A DNA stretch of 18,386 bases, taken from NCBI RefSeq assembly GCF_004570345.1, contig NZ_SPQM01000101.1, forward strand, positions 1 to 18,386, given 5' to 3'. The first letter of the stretch is position 1, and each line of letters begins with the position of its first letter. Below are positions 6,671-14,199 of this stretch, piece after piece. Position numbers and translations under genes: made by a program. Origin of the DNA: Blastococcus sp. CT_GayMR20 (GTDB lineage Bacteria > Actinomycetota > Actinomycetes > Mycobacteriales > Geodermatophilaceae). Below the pieces are notes generated by a model. That model had not been told where the DNA came from. It did not search any database and saw only the letters and a program-made list of their open reading frames with translations.

Positions 6671-6714
6671 CGGCATCGCCCTGCGCCGGCCCGCTGAGCC
6701 CGGCGGTCCGAGCA

Positions 6715-6730
6715 CCGGGTGAAAACCCGG
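6715..6730 (+). terminator. GAAA-tetraloop hairpin after the flavodoxin-like gene
   Basis: CCGGGT (6715-6720) and ACCCGG (6725-6730) form a perfect six-pair stem capped by GAAA, a GNRA tetraloop. It lies 45 bases past the stop of the flavodoxin-like gene and 45 before the PP2C start. No T-run follows, so it is a factor-dependent or weak terminator, or a transcript-stabilising hairpin. Confidence 0.4.
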
Positions 6731-6774
6731 CCCGCATCCAGGCAACGCCCAGGGAGCCGCGCCAGCCTTGATCC

Positions 6775-7641
6775 ATGACAGCCCTCGGTCTCCTGCACCG
6801 GCGTCCGGCCGGCCGCGCGCTCGTTCCGCCGGTCGCGCCGCGTCCGCGCCCTGCGACGGTGGCGTCGGTCCTCGAGTCCGCCGCCGGGTCGATCCCCGGA
6901 CCACGGCCGGACAACCAGGACGCCGCTCTCGCCGGTGACCGCGTGCTCGCGGTCGCCGACGGCGTAGGAGGCAACGTCGGTGGTGCGGTCGCGGCGTCGG
7001 TCGCGATCGACCGGCTGCGGCAGCTGCCGGACACCCCTGGGGACGAGCCCGGGATGCGCGGCGCCGTCGTCGCCGCGATCAGCGGCATCGGTGCCGTCGT
7101 CGCCGCGCGGGCGGAGCTGGCCGGCATGGCGACGACGCTCACGGCCGTCGCCCTCACCGGCGACGCCCGGCTCGTCGTGGCCCACGTCGGTGATGCGCGT
7201 GCCTACCTCGTCCGTGCCGGGTCGATCTGCCGGCTCACCCGCGACCACACCTTCGTGCAGGGTCTGGTGGACGCCGGGGCCATCTCGGAGGTGCAGGCGC
7301 GCACCCATCCGCTGCGTTCGGTGGTCCTCCGGGCACTGCACGGGTCGCCGGGGGATCCAGCGCAGGCCGACGTCTCGACCCACGCCGTCGAGCCGGGGGA
7401 TCGGCTGCTGGTGTGTTCGGACGGCCTCTCGGGTGTCGTGCCGGCGGAGGAGATCCTGCGCGTCCTCGCGGCGGAGAAGCATCCGGCGGATGCCGTCACC
7501 CGTCTGCTGAGATCCGCGCTCGGCGCGGGAACGAGGGACAACGTGACGGCAGTCGTCGCAGACGTCGTCATCGGCGGCTGCGGTTCCCCGGCCCCTCCGG
7601 CGGTCGTCGGCGCACTGCCCCCAGCAGGGAGGATGGCGTAG
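6775..7641 (+). CDS. PP2C-type Ser/Thr protein phosphatase
   Basis: A 288-residue metal-dependent protein phosphatase (PPM/PP2C), PstP-like, which removes phosphate from Ser/Thr. Motifs in order: RPDNQD (44-49), AVADGVGG with metal ligand Asp62, GMATTLTAVAL, HVGDARAYL with Asp140, LTRDHTFVQ (154-162), HPLRSVVLRALHG, VCSDGLSGVV with Asp216 and GTRDNVTAVVADV with Asp255. All expected metal-binding aspartates are present. There is no transmembrane tail, unlike PstP, so it is soluble; the C-terminus is a short Pro/Ala/Gly-rich tail. The start is uncertain: ATG 6775 has no ribosome site, and GTG 6859 would begin nearer the domain. It probably reverses eukaryotic-type kinase signalling or serves an anti-sigma partner, neither of which is encoded here. 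Confidence 0.87.
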   Translation: MTALGLLHRRPAGRALVPPVAPRPRPATVASVLESAAGSIPGPRPDNQDAALAGDRVLAVADGVGGNVGGAVAASVAIDRLRQLPDTPGDEPGMRGAVVAAISGIGAVVAARAELAGMATTLTAVALTGDARLVVAHVGDARAYLVRAGSICRLTRDHTFVQGLVDAGAISEVQARTHPLRSVVLRALHGSPGDPAQADVSTHAVEPGDRLLVCSDGLSGVVPAEEILRVLAAEKHPADAVTRLLRSALGAGTRDNVTAVVADVVIGGCGSPAPPAVVGALPPAGRMA

Positions 7642-7699
7642 AGTCGGATCCGGCCGCACCAGAGCGGCCACTGCGTGTCAGGAAGCGGCCCGCGGTCAC

Positions 7700-7717
7700 G
7701 GAGGCAGTCACGCCTCC
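7700..7717 (+). promoter_or_regulatory. Small hexaloop hairpin before GAF-ANTAR gene
   Basis: GGAGGC (7700-7705) pairs perfectly with GCCTCC (7712-7717) around a six-base loop AGTCAC. It lies 60 bases upstream of the GAF-ANTAR start, followed by a C-rich stretch (C6 A C7, 7730-7743). ANTAR proteins bind pairs of hexaloop hairpins with A at loop position 1 and G at position 4. This one has A1 but C4, and I find no clear second hairpin. Confidence 0.3.
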
Positions 7718-7776
7718 TCCCGTGGTTGTCCCCCCACCCCCCCGGCGCTCCCACGGCCCAATGGACGGGCAGCGAC

Positions 7777-8505
7777 GTGAGCGCAGACCAGACGACCTCC
7801 ACCGACCGGATCGACGCGCGGGACGCCTTCGCCGCTCTCGGTCGCATCTCGTTGGGCTCGGAGTCCATGGACTCCGTCCTCCACCGCATCGCAGAGTTGG
7901 CGAAGACTACGATCCCGGGCACCGCAGAGGCGTCGGTGAGCCTGGTCGTCAGTGACCGGGCCACCACCCCGGCCGCCACCGGACAGCTGGCCGTCGACAT
8001 GGACGAGTCGCAGTACGGCCGTGGTCACGGTCCCTGCCTCGAGGCGGCGGTCGGCCGCGAGATCCGCGAGATCACCGACGCGCGCGAGGAGACGCGCTGG
8101 CCCGGCTACGCCCGGTACGCCGTCGAGCGCGGGTCGCTGAGCTCCCTCTCCGTGCCCGTGCCGGTGCAGGACAGCGTCCATGCGGCCCTGAACCTCTACG
8201 GGGTGGAGGCGCACGCCTTCGGGGACGATGCCAAGGCCGTCGCCCGGGAGTTCGCCTCCTACGCGGCCGCCGCGGCCGCCAACATGTACCTGTACGAGAG
8301 CACCCGGCAGCTCGCGGAGCACCTGGACAGGGCCATGGCGTCGCGCGCGGTGATCGAGCAGGCGAAGGGCATCCTCATGGCGCAGCGACGCTGCGACGCC
8401 GCGGAGGCCTTCAACATCCTCGCCGCCGCCTCGCAGCGGTCGAACCGGAAGCTCCGGGACATCGCCGCCGCGATCGTCGACGGCGTCGCCGACCGACCGG
8501 TCTGA
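7777..8505 (+). CDS. GAF-ANTAR regulator (first copy)
   Basis: A 242-residue soluble regulator. The GAF domain covers about residues 15-170 (SMDSVLHRIAELAKTTIPGTAEASVSLV, then GRGHGPCLEAAVGREIREITD, then LSVPVPVQDSVHAALNLYG). A C-terminal ANTAR domain covers about 177-237 (LAEHLDRAMASRAVIEQAKGILMAQRRCDAAEAFNILAAASQRSNRKLRDIA). The ANTAR three-helix bundle binds RNA hairpins and prevents termination; GAF senses a small ligand or redox state. GTG at 7777 was chosen because the longer frame from 7675 would translate a poly-C leader into a Pro-rich tail. It follows the PP2C gene by 135 bases and faces a second GAF-ANTAR gene. Confidence 0.88.
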   Translation: MSADQTTSTDRIDARDAFAALGRISLGSESMDSVLHRIAELAKTTIPGTAEASVSLVVSDRATTPAATGQLAVDMDESQYGRGHGPCLEAAVGREIREITDAREETRWPGYARYAVERGSLSSLSVPVPVQDSVHAALNLYGVEAHAFGDDAKAVAREFASYAAAAAANMYLYESTRQLAEHLDRAMASRAVIEQAKGILMAQRRCDAAEAFNILAAASQRSNRKLRDIAAAIVDGVADRPV

Positions 8506-8550
8506 CGTGGCCGGCCCCCGTGGGCCCGGGGAGCGGCGACGACCGGAGGC

Positions 8551-8583
8551 GGCCCGGCGTCCGTTTCGTTCGAGCGCCGGGCC
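8551..8583. terminator. Bidirectional terminator between the GAF-ANTAR genes
   Basis: GGCCCGGCG (8551-8559) and CGCCGGGCC (8575-8583) form a perfect nine-pair stem with a 15-base loop containing GTTTCGTTCG. It lies 45 bases past one stop and 63 past the other, between convergent genes, which suits a shared terminator. Neither side has a T-run. Confidence 0.55.
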
Positions 8584-8646
8584 TGGGCCATCTGACTCCC
8601 GGGCACCAGGGAGGCCGTGGACCTGTCCTGCCCGTGCGCTGTCCCG

Positions 8647-9387
8647 CTAAACGCGCCTGCGCGGGGCGACGGGGACGGCGCCGGTGTCGGAGAGCTCCCG
8701 GGCGACGTCACCGAGCTTGCGGTTCAGCTCCTGGGAGACCCGGGCCAGGACGCCGAAGGCCTGATCGGCGGTCAGCTTGTACCGCTCCATCAGGATGCCC
8801 TTGGCCTGGCCGATGTGGTCCCGGTTGGTCATCGCGGCCCGGAGGTTGTGCTCGTGCTCGGCGCCGGCGAGCGCCACCGCCGCGTGGCTGGCGAACACGA
8901 GGCCGATGTCCTGGCTCTCCGAGTCGAAGGCGTCCGCCGACCCGGCGTACAGATTGAGTGCCCCCAGCCGGTCGCCTTCCACGAAGAGCTGGAAGCACAA
9001 CATGCTGCCCACGCCCAGGTCCGCTGCGCGGGTCGTGAAGTCCGGCCACCGGTCGTCGCCGCGGACGTCGTCGACCCGCACGATCTCCTGGTCCCAGACC
9101 GCATCGAGGCACGGCCCCTCCGCGATCCGGCTCTGCAGGAGGTCGACCGACCGGGGGAGCTCGCTCGTCCAGGCCCGCGACTCCACCCGGGCGCGCGCCA
9201 CGACGTAGCTGATCCCGCACTCGTCGGCGCCCGGCACCGTGTGCACCGCCCCGGCAGCGATCGCGCGCAGGGTGCCTTCGACGTCCCCGTGCTGCTCCTG
9301 CAGCTCCCGTGCGACCCGGCTCATCACGTCGCCGAGGTGCTGGGTGGCACTCGCCGTCCCCTGACCGCTGGTCATGCCCTGCAACAT
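8647..9387 (-). CDS. GAF-ANTAR regulator (second copy)
   Basis: A 246-residue protein with the same architecture as the facing gene. GAF covers about residues 35-175: GTLRAIAAGAVHTVPGADECGISYVVA, then RIAEGPCLDAVWDQEIVRVDDV, then RWPDFTTRAADLGVGSMLCFQLFVEGDRLGALNLYAG. ANTAR covers about 180-235 (NLRAAMTNRDHIGQAKGILMERYKLTADQAFGVLARVSQELNRKLGDVARELS). The HIGQAKGILMERY string is the ANTAR core. Probably an RNA-binding antiterminator controlled by GAF ligand binding. ATG 9387 has GAAGG just upstream; ATG 9375 would remove four residues and is possible. It is divergent from LtrA with 94 bases between. It differs enough from the first copy to be an old paralogue, not a recent duplication. Confidence 0.88.
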   Translation of the reverse strand: MLQGMTSGQGTASATQHLGDVMSRVARELQEQHGDVEGTLRAIAAGAVHTVPGADECGISYVVARARVESRAWTSELPRSVDLLQSRIAEGPCLDAVWDQEIVRVDDVRGDDRWPDFTTRAADLGVGSMLCFQLFVEGDRLGALNLYAGSADAFDSESQDIGLVFASHAAVALAGAEHEHNLRAAMTNRDHIGQAKGILMERYKLTADQAFGVLARVSQELNRKLGDVARELSDTGAVPVAPRRRV

Positions 9388-9388
9388 A

Positions 9389-9403
9389 GGCCTTCGCGAG
9401 GCC
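9389..9403 (-). promoter_or_regulatory. Hairpin over the ribosome site of GAF-ANTAR copy 2
   Basis: On the minus strand GGCCT, a five-base loop CGCGA, then AGGCC ends one base before ATG 9387. The 3' arm includes part of the GAAGG ribosome site, so folding would hide it. The stem is only five pairs, so the effect may be weak, and use of ATG 9375 would change the picture. Confidence 0.3.
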
Positions 9404-9481
9404 ACCGCCGCCAGGTGCGAGTCCGGTGCGGCCGGGGTAGGCCCGCCGGGGTAGCCGGCGGCGTCCGGCCGAGGGGGAGCG

Positions 9482-10687
9482 GTGGCGGACGAGGCCTTTC
9501 CACGACGACTGGTGACCGCGGTGCGCAGCGCCGTGCGGGCACCGGACCTGCAGACCGACGAGGAGCGCTCGGCGTCCCGCCTGGAGCTCTTCTTCGACCT
9601 GGCTTTCGTCCTCGTCGTGGCCGAGCTGGCGATCGCGCTCCGGGAGGACGTCTCCCCGGGCAGCGCCGCGACCTTCGCCGGGCTGTTCACGATCGTCTGG
9701 TGGTCGTGGGTGAGCTCCACGCTTTACGCCAACCGGTTCGACCACGACGACGTCGTCTACCGGCTCTACAAGCTGGCCAGTATGGCCGCCGTCCTGGGCC
9801 TCGCGGCGGCGGCCACCGAGGCGACGGGGGAGCGGTTCGGCATCTTCGTCGCCTGCCAGCTCCTGCTGCGGCTGACCCTCCTGCTGCAGTACCGGCGCGC
9901 GTACCGGCACATCCCCTCGGCGCGCCCGATCGCCCGGCTCTACCTGATCGGCGCGGCGGTCGGGGCGCTGCTGTGGGCGGTGTCGCTGGTGGTACCGCGG
10001 CCGGTCGGGTTCGGGCTGTGGGCGGCGGCGGTCCTGGTGGAGGCGCTCGTCCCCCTGGTGGCGAGCCGGTCCTCCTCCGACGTCCCCCTGCACGTGGAGC
10101 ACCTGCCCGAGCGCTTCGCGCTCTTCGTCATCCTGGTGCTGGGCGAGTCGGTGGCCGGCGTGGCCCACGGTCTCTACGACGCGACGTGGGCGCCGTCGGC
10201 GGTTCCCGTGGCGCTGCTCGCCTTCGTCCTCGCGGCCGCGCTGTGGTGGAGCTACTTCGACCTCGCGGGTGCCCGCGCCAAGCGGCTGCTCAACGAGGTC
10301 GGCGGGGAGCACAGCAGCCACGTGCACGACGTGTACGTGTTCGGGCAGCTCCCGCTCACGCTCGCCCTCGCGTCGGTCGGCGCGGGGATCGAGCTGGCCG
10401 TCGTCGAGAGCGGCGCGGGCGAGGTGCCGACCGGGACCCGGCTGCTGCTCGCCGGTGGCGTGGCCCTCTACCTGGTCTCGATGGCGGTGACCGACTCGGG
10501 CATGTCCCGGCGCGCGCGCGACAACTGGTGGTGGCCGCTCGCCGCCGCGGTCCTGGCACTGCTCGACAGCACCCTCGAGCTGCCCGCCGTGGTCGTGGTC
10601 GGGGCCCTGGCGCTGCTGCTGGTCGCCGTCGTCCTCGCCGGGCTGGTGCAACGGCACACCGGCGACCTGGTGGTCGATCCCGTCTGA
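9482..10687 (+). CDS. Low temperature requirement protein A (LtrA) family
   Basis: A 401-residue polytopic membrane protein of the LtrA family, first linked to cold growth in Listeria; its biochemical function is unknown. The family signature is seen throughout: RLELFFDLAFVLVVAELA at residues 33-50, VWWSWVSSTLYANRFDHDD (72-90), ERFALFVILVLGES (210-223), WWSYFDLAG (255-263) and HVHDVYVFGQLPLTLA. About ten hydrophobic spans can be counted. The start is GTG at 9482 behind GAGGGGGAG with good spacing. It is divergent from the second GAF-ANTAR gene and 115 bases upstream of cydA on the same strand, so might be read into the cyd unit, but the gap probably holds a separate promoter. Confidence 0.88.
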   Translation: MADEAFPRRLVTAVRSAVRAPDLQTDEERSASRLELFFDLAFVLVVAELAIALREDVSPGSAATFAGLFTIVWWSWVSSTLYANRFDHDDVVYRLYKLASMAAVLGLAAAATEATGERFGIFVACQLLLRLTLLLQYRRAYRHIPSARPIARLYLIGAAVGALLWAVSLVVPRPVGFGLWAAAVLVEALVPLVASRSSSDVPLHVEHLPERFALFVILVLGESVAGVAHGLYDATWAPSAVPVALLAFVLAAALWWSYFDLAGARAKRLLNEVGGEHSSHVHDVYVFGQLPLTLALASVGAGIELAVVESGAGEVPTGTRLLLAGGVALYLVSMAVTDSGMSRRARDNWWWPLAAAVLALLDSTLELPAVVVVGALALLLVAVVLAGLVQRHTGDLVVDPV

Positions 10688-10802
10688 TCGGTCACAGCGC
10701 CGTTTCCCGCCGTCCGGCGCCGGGCAAGGGCTGGTCGTCCGGACCGGTGGAGAGCGCCGCCACGCGCCGGACCACGCCGGACTGGCTGGTGATCAGGACT
10801 CC

Positions 10803-12188
10803 ATGAACGCGCTCGACGTGCTGGCCGACGCCGCGCAGAACCTCTACCCGGCGCGCATGCAGATGGCGTTGTCCCTGGGCTGGCACATCGTCTTCGCCTG
10901 CTTCGGGATCGCCTTCCCGTTGATCACCGTCGTCACGGAGTGGCGCGGCCACCGCCGCGGGGACGCGGAACTCACCGCGCTCGCCCGGACGTGGGCCAGG
11001 GCCATGGGCGTGCTGTTCGCGGCGGGTGCGGTGTCGGGCACTCTGCTGTCCTTCGAGATGGGCATCCTGTGGCCGGGGCTGATGGACCGCTTCGGGGAGG
11101 TCTTCGGGTTCCCGTTCGTCCTGGAGGGCTTTGCCTTCTTCATCGAGGCGATCTTCGTCGGCGTCTACCTCTTCGGCTGGGACCGGCTGTCCCCGCGGGC
11201 GCACATGCTGAGCGCCCTGCCGATGGTCGTCTCGGGCATGGCGGGCGCCTTCTTCGTCGTCGCGGCGAACGCGTGGATGAACAACCCCACCGGTTTCCGG
11301 CTCGACGACGACGGGCGGGTCGTCGACCCCGAGCCGTGGGCTGCCATGTTCGGGCCGTCGACCTGGCCGCAGGTGACGCACATGCTGCTCGCCGCCTACA
11401 TGGTGACCGGGTTCGCGATCGCGTCGGTGTACGCCGTCGGCATGCTGAAGGGACGGCGGGACCGCCGGCACCGCCTCGGTCTGCTGATCCCGCTCACCTT
11501 CGCCGCGGTGGTCACGCCGGTGCAGATCGGCGTCGGGGACTGGCTCGCCAACGTCGTGGCGGACAACCAGCCGGCGAAGCTGGCCGCGATGGAAGGGCAG
11601 TACGAGACCCAGGCCGGCGCGCCGCTCTCCCTGGGAGGCCTCTACTACGACGACCGGATGCACTACGCGCTCGAGATTCCCAATGGGCTCTCGCTCCTGA
11701 TCCACCACGATCCGGACGGCGTCGTGCTCGGCCTGGAGGAGGTCCCCGCCGACGAACGACCACCGGTCAACGTCGTGCACCTCGCCTTCGACGTCATGGT
11801 GGGCATCGGATTCGCGCTGCTGCTGCTGGTCGCCGTGCTCGCCTGGGTCTGGTGGCGGCACCGGCGCATCCCGGGCAGCCCGTGGTTCCTGCGGGCGGTG
11901 GCGGTCTCCGGGGTCGCGGCCGCCGTCGCCATGGAGGCCGGTTGGATCGTCACCGAGGTCGGGCGCCAGCCGTGGATCGTGTACGGCATCCTCCGCACCG
12001 AGGACGCGGTCAGCCCCGCGCCCGGGCTCTACCTCGGCTTCTACGCGGTGGTCGTGATCTACCTGCTCCTGACGGTGCTGACCGTCGTCGTGCTCCGGCG
12101 GCTGGCCCGCAGCGGCGACACGCCCGCACCGCAGGAGGTGGACGCACCTCCCCCGGAGGCGACCGCCGGCGAGGTGGCCGTGCGATGA
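10803..12188 (+). CDS. cydA: Cytochrome bd oxidase subunit I
   Basis: A 461-residue membrane protein. With CydB it oxidises quinol and reduces oxygen to water at high affinity without pumping protons. Haem ligand candidates are His28 (SLGWHIVFACFG) and His193 (WPQVTHMLLAAY). Other signatures are EGFAFFIEAIFVGVYLFGWDRLSPRAH (108-134), VVAANAWMNNPTGF (152-165), the quinol-loop start GDWLANVVADNQPAKLAAMEGQYETQ (245-270) with its Lys and Glu, and TEVGRQPW (384-391). The protein is shorter than E. coli CydA (522), which fits the short-Q-loop class. The Pro/Glu-rich C-terminal tail has no motif. AGGACTCC precedes the ATG. Its stop overlaps the start of cydB by four bases. Confidence 0.95.
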   Translation: MNALDVLADAAQNLYPARMQMALSLGWHIVFACFGIAFPLITVVTEWRGHRRGDAELTALARTWARAMGVLFAAGAVSGTLLSFEMGILWPGLMDRFGEVFGFPFVLEGFAFFIEAIFVGVYLFGWDRLSPRAHMLSALPMVVSGMAGAFFVVAANAWMNNPTGFRLDDDGRVVDPEPWAAMFGPSTWPQVTHMLLAAYMVTGFAIASVYAVGMLKGRRDRRHRLGLLIPLTFAAVVTPVQIGVGDWLANVVADNQPAKLAAMEGQYETQAGAPLSLGGLYYDDRMHYALEIPNGLSLLIHHDPDGVVLGLEEVPADERPPVNVVHLAFDVMVGIGFALLLLVAVLAWVWWRHRRIPGSPWFLRAVAVSGVAAAVAMEAGWIVTEVGRQPWIVYGILRTEDAVSPAPGLYLGFYAVVVIYLLLTVLTVVVLRRLARSGDTPAPQEVDAPPPEATAGEVAVR

Positions 12189-13219
12189 CGCTGCCCGAAG
12201 TGGTGCTCAGCATCATGTTCGTCGGGCTGATCGCCTATGGACTCTTCGGCGGGGCCGACTTCGGGGCCGGCATCTGGGACCTGCTCGCCGGTGGCACGCG
12301 CCACGGTGCTCCGCAGCGCGCCCTCATCGAGCGCTCGATCGCCCCGGTGTGGGAGGCGAACCACGTCTGGCTGATCTTCGTCCTCGTCATCCTCTGGACG
12401 GCATTCCCCGGCGCGTTCGCCGCCGTCGTCACGACCTTGTACATCCCGCTGACGCTGGCCGCGTTCGGGATGATCGCTCGCGGCGCGGCCTTCGCCTTCC
12501 GCAAGAGCACCACGACGCTCGGCATGCGCCGCTTCCTGGGGGCGTCGTTCGCCCTGTCCTCGCTGGTCACGCCCTACTTCCTGGGGGCCGTCGTCGGTGG
12601 CGTGGCGTCCGGGCGCGTGCCACCAGGCATCGCGGCGGGAGACGTCCTCGCGAGCTGGATCAATCCGACGTCGGTCCTCGGCGGTGTGCTCGCGGTCCTC
12701 GTCTGCGCCTACCTCGCGGCCGTCTTCCTGTGCGCCGACGCCCGGCGGGAGGGCGCCGACGACCTCGCTGCGCAGTTCCGGATGCGGGCGCTCGGTACCG
12801 CGGCGGTGACCGGGCTCGTCGGGGTGGGCGGGCTGTTCGTCCTCCGTGCCGACGCACCCGAGCTCTTCGACCGCCTCACCGGCCGGGCCGCCCCGGTGGT
12901 GGGCCTCTCCGTCCTGGCGGGTCTGGCCGCGACCGTCCTCCTCGGACGACGGCAGTACGCGCTGGCGCGAGTGGCGTCGGCGCTCGCCGTCGCAGCGATC
13001 CTGCTGGGCTGGGCGGTCGGGCAGTACCCCTACCTCCTGCTGCCCGAGCTGACGATCGAGGAGGCCGCGGGCGGCCGGGCGACCCTGACCGCCCTGGTCG
13101 TCGCCCTGGTCGGCGGCTCGGTGATCCTGCTTCCGGCCCTGGTCTACCTGTACGTCCTCTTCCAGCGCGGGCCGAGACCGCCCGCGCCCACCGTCTCCGG
13201 AAGGAGGGTCGCACGATGA
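12185..13219 (+). CDS. cydB: Cytochrome bd oxidase subunit II
   Basis: A 344-residue polytopic membrane protein, partner of CydA. Signatures are GLIAYGLFGGADFGAGIWDLLAGG near the N-terminus, IAPVWEANHVWLIFVLVILWTAFPGAFA in the second helix pair, ASFALSSLVTPYFLGAVVGGVASGRV, ASWINPTSVLGGVLAVLVCAYLAAVFLCADA and, later, AVGQYPYLLLPELTIEEAAGG. Eight or nine spans are visible. The start lies in the ATGA overlap with cydA, and the stop in an ATGA overlap with the patatin gene. No cydDC transporter genes follow, although in many actinobacteria they do; they may lie elsewhere. Confidence 0.95.
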   Translation: MTLPEVVLSIMFVGLIAYGLFGGADFGAGIWDLLAGGTRHGAPQRALIERSIAPVWEANHVWLIFVLVILWTAFPGAFAAVVTTLYIPLTLAAFGMIARGAAFAFRKSTTTLGMRRFLGASFALSSLVTPYFLGAVVGGVASGRVPPGIAAGDVLASWINPTSVLGGVLAVLVCAYLAAVFLCADARREGADDLAAQFRMRALGTAAVTGLVGVGGLFVLRADAPELFDRLTGRAAPVVGLSVLAGLAATVLLGRRQYALARVASALAVAAILLGWAVGQYPYLLLPELTIEEAAGGRATLTALVVALVGGSVILLPALVYLYVLFQRGPRPPAPTVSGRRVAR

Positions 13220-14190
13220 CCCGCATCGGCCTGGTGCTGGGCGGCGGAGGTGTCGTCGGGCAGGCGTACCACGCCGGCGTCCTGGCGGTCCTCGAGCACG
13301 ACTTCGGGTTCGACGCCCGGAAGGCCGACATCATCGTCGGGACGTCGGCCGGATCCATCACCGGCACGCTGCTGCGCCTGGGTGTCTCGGCCGAGGACCT
13401 GGCCGCCTGGACGGTCAAGGCCCCTCTCTCGGACGACGGAGACCTGCTCCGGCACATCGCCGAGACCCCGGTGCCCGACCTGGCACCCCTGCGGCCGCTG
13501 CAGATGCTGAGCCGGCCGATGCGGCTCCCCGGGGTGCACATGGTGCGGCGGGCCCTGACCCGGCCCTGGAGCTTCCGACCCCTGGCCGCCGGGATGACGC
13601 TGCTGGCACCCGGGCGGCATGACATCGTCGAGCAGCTGGCCGCCCTCCGGGAGATCGAGGAGCCGGAGTGGCCCTCTCCGGCCCTGTGGGTCTGCGCCGT
13701 TCGTCGGCGCGACGGACGCCGGGTGGTCTTCGGCCGGCCGCAGTCGCCGCGCGCGCCGATCCACCGGGCGGTCGCCGCGTCCTGCGCCGTTCCCGGTTAC
13801 TTCGCGCCGGTGGTCATCGGTGGGCGCAGTTACATCGACGGCGGGGTGCACTCGCCGACGAACGCGGCGCTCCTGCGCGGAACGGGTCTGGACCTCGTCG
13901 TCGTCGTCTCGCCCATGAGCGGGGCGGCCGGGTGGCGCCCGGACTTCTACGCGGCCAGCCGCCGGCACGCCTCCCGGCTGCTGAAGCGGGAGGTCGCGGC
14001 GCTGGATAGGGCAGGGATCACGACGGTCGTCTTCGAGCCCGGCGCAGCGGAGCTGGAGGTGATGAGCGGCGACATGATGTCGCGGGCGCGGATCAGCGAG
14101 GTCCTGCAGCAGTCCTTCCTCGGTGCCGGCGCCCGCGCCGCCGAGCGGGACGTCGCCCGGCTCCTCGAGCAGGCCGCCGGCGCGGCGTAG
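13216..14190 (+). CDS. Patatin-like phospholipase
   Basis: A 324-residue protein with a patatin/RssA-type acyl hydrolase fold, which cleaves acyl chains from phospholipids or related esters. The oxyanion loop is LVLGGGGVVGQAYHAGVLAVL (residues 7-27). The nucleophile elbow GTSAGS has Ser44, and the dyad Asp208 lies in YIDGGVHSPTNA (206-216). AASCAVPGYFAPV (188-199) is the usual segment before the Asp motif. Both catalytic residues are intact. No signal peptide or transmembrane segment is evident, so it is cytoplasmic or peripheral. A strong AAGGAGGG lies seven bases before the ATG, which overlaps the cydB stop (ATGA). The tight coupling to cydAB suggests membrane-lipid remodelling or quality control linked to bd oxidase, but that is inference. 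Confidence 0.9.
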   Translation: MTRIGLVLGGGGVVGQAYHAGVLAVLEHDFGFDARKADIIVGTSAGSITGTLLRLGVSAEDLAAWTVKAPLSDDGDLLRHIAETPVPDLAPLRPLQMLSRPMRLPGVHMVRRALTRPWSFRPLAAGMTLLAPGRHDIVEQLAALREIEEPEWPSPALWVCAVRRRDGRRVVFGRPQSPRAPIHRAVAASCAVPGYFAPVVIGGRSYIDGGVHSPTNAALLRGTGLDLVVVVSPMSGAAGWRPDFYAASRRHASRLLKREVAALDRAGITTVVFEPGAAELEVMSGDMMSRARISEVLQQSFLGAGARAAERDVARLLEQAAGAA

Positions 14191-14199
14191 CCGGTCGGC

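Noticed and set aside
7675..7776. Longer N-terminus of the first GAF-ANTAR protein
   Set aside because: It would translate a C-rich leader into a Pro/Arg-rich tail unrelated to the family; GTG 7777 fits the usual length.
10688..10802. Regulatory sites (Rex- or FNR-like) in front of cydA
   Set aside because: Only short GC-rich repeats such as GCCGGAC twice are present, with no recognisable Rex or FNR/CRP palindrome.
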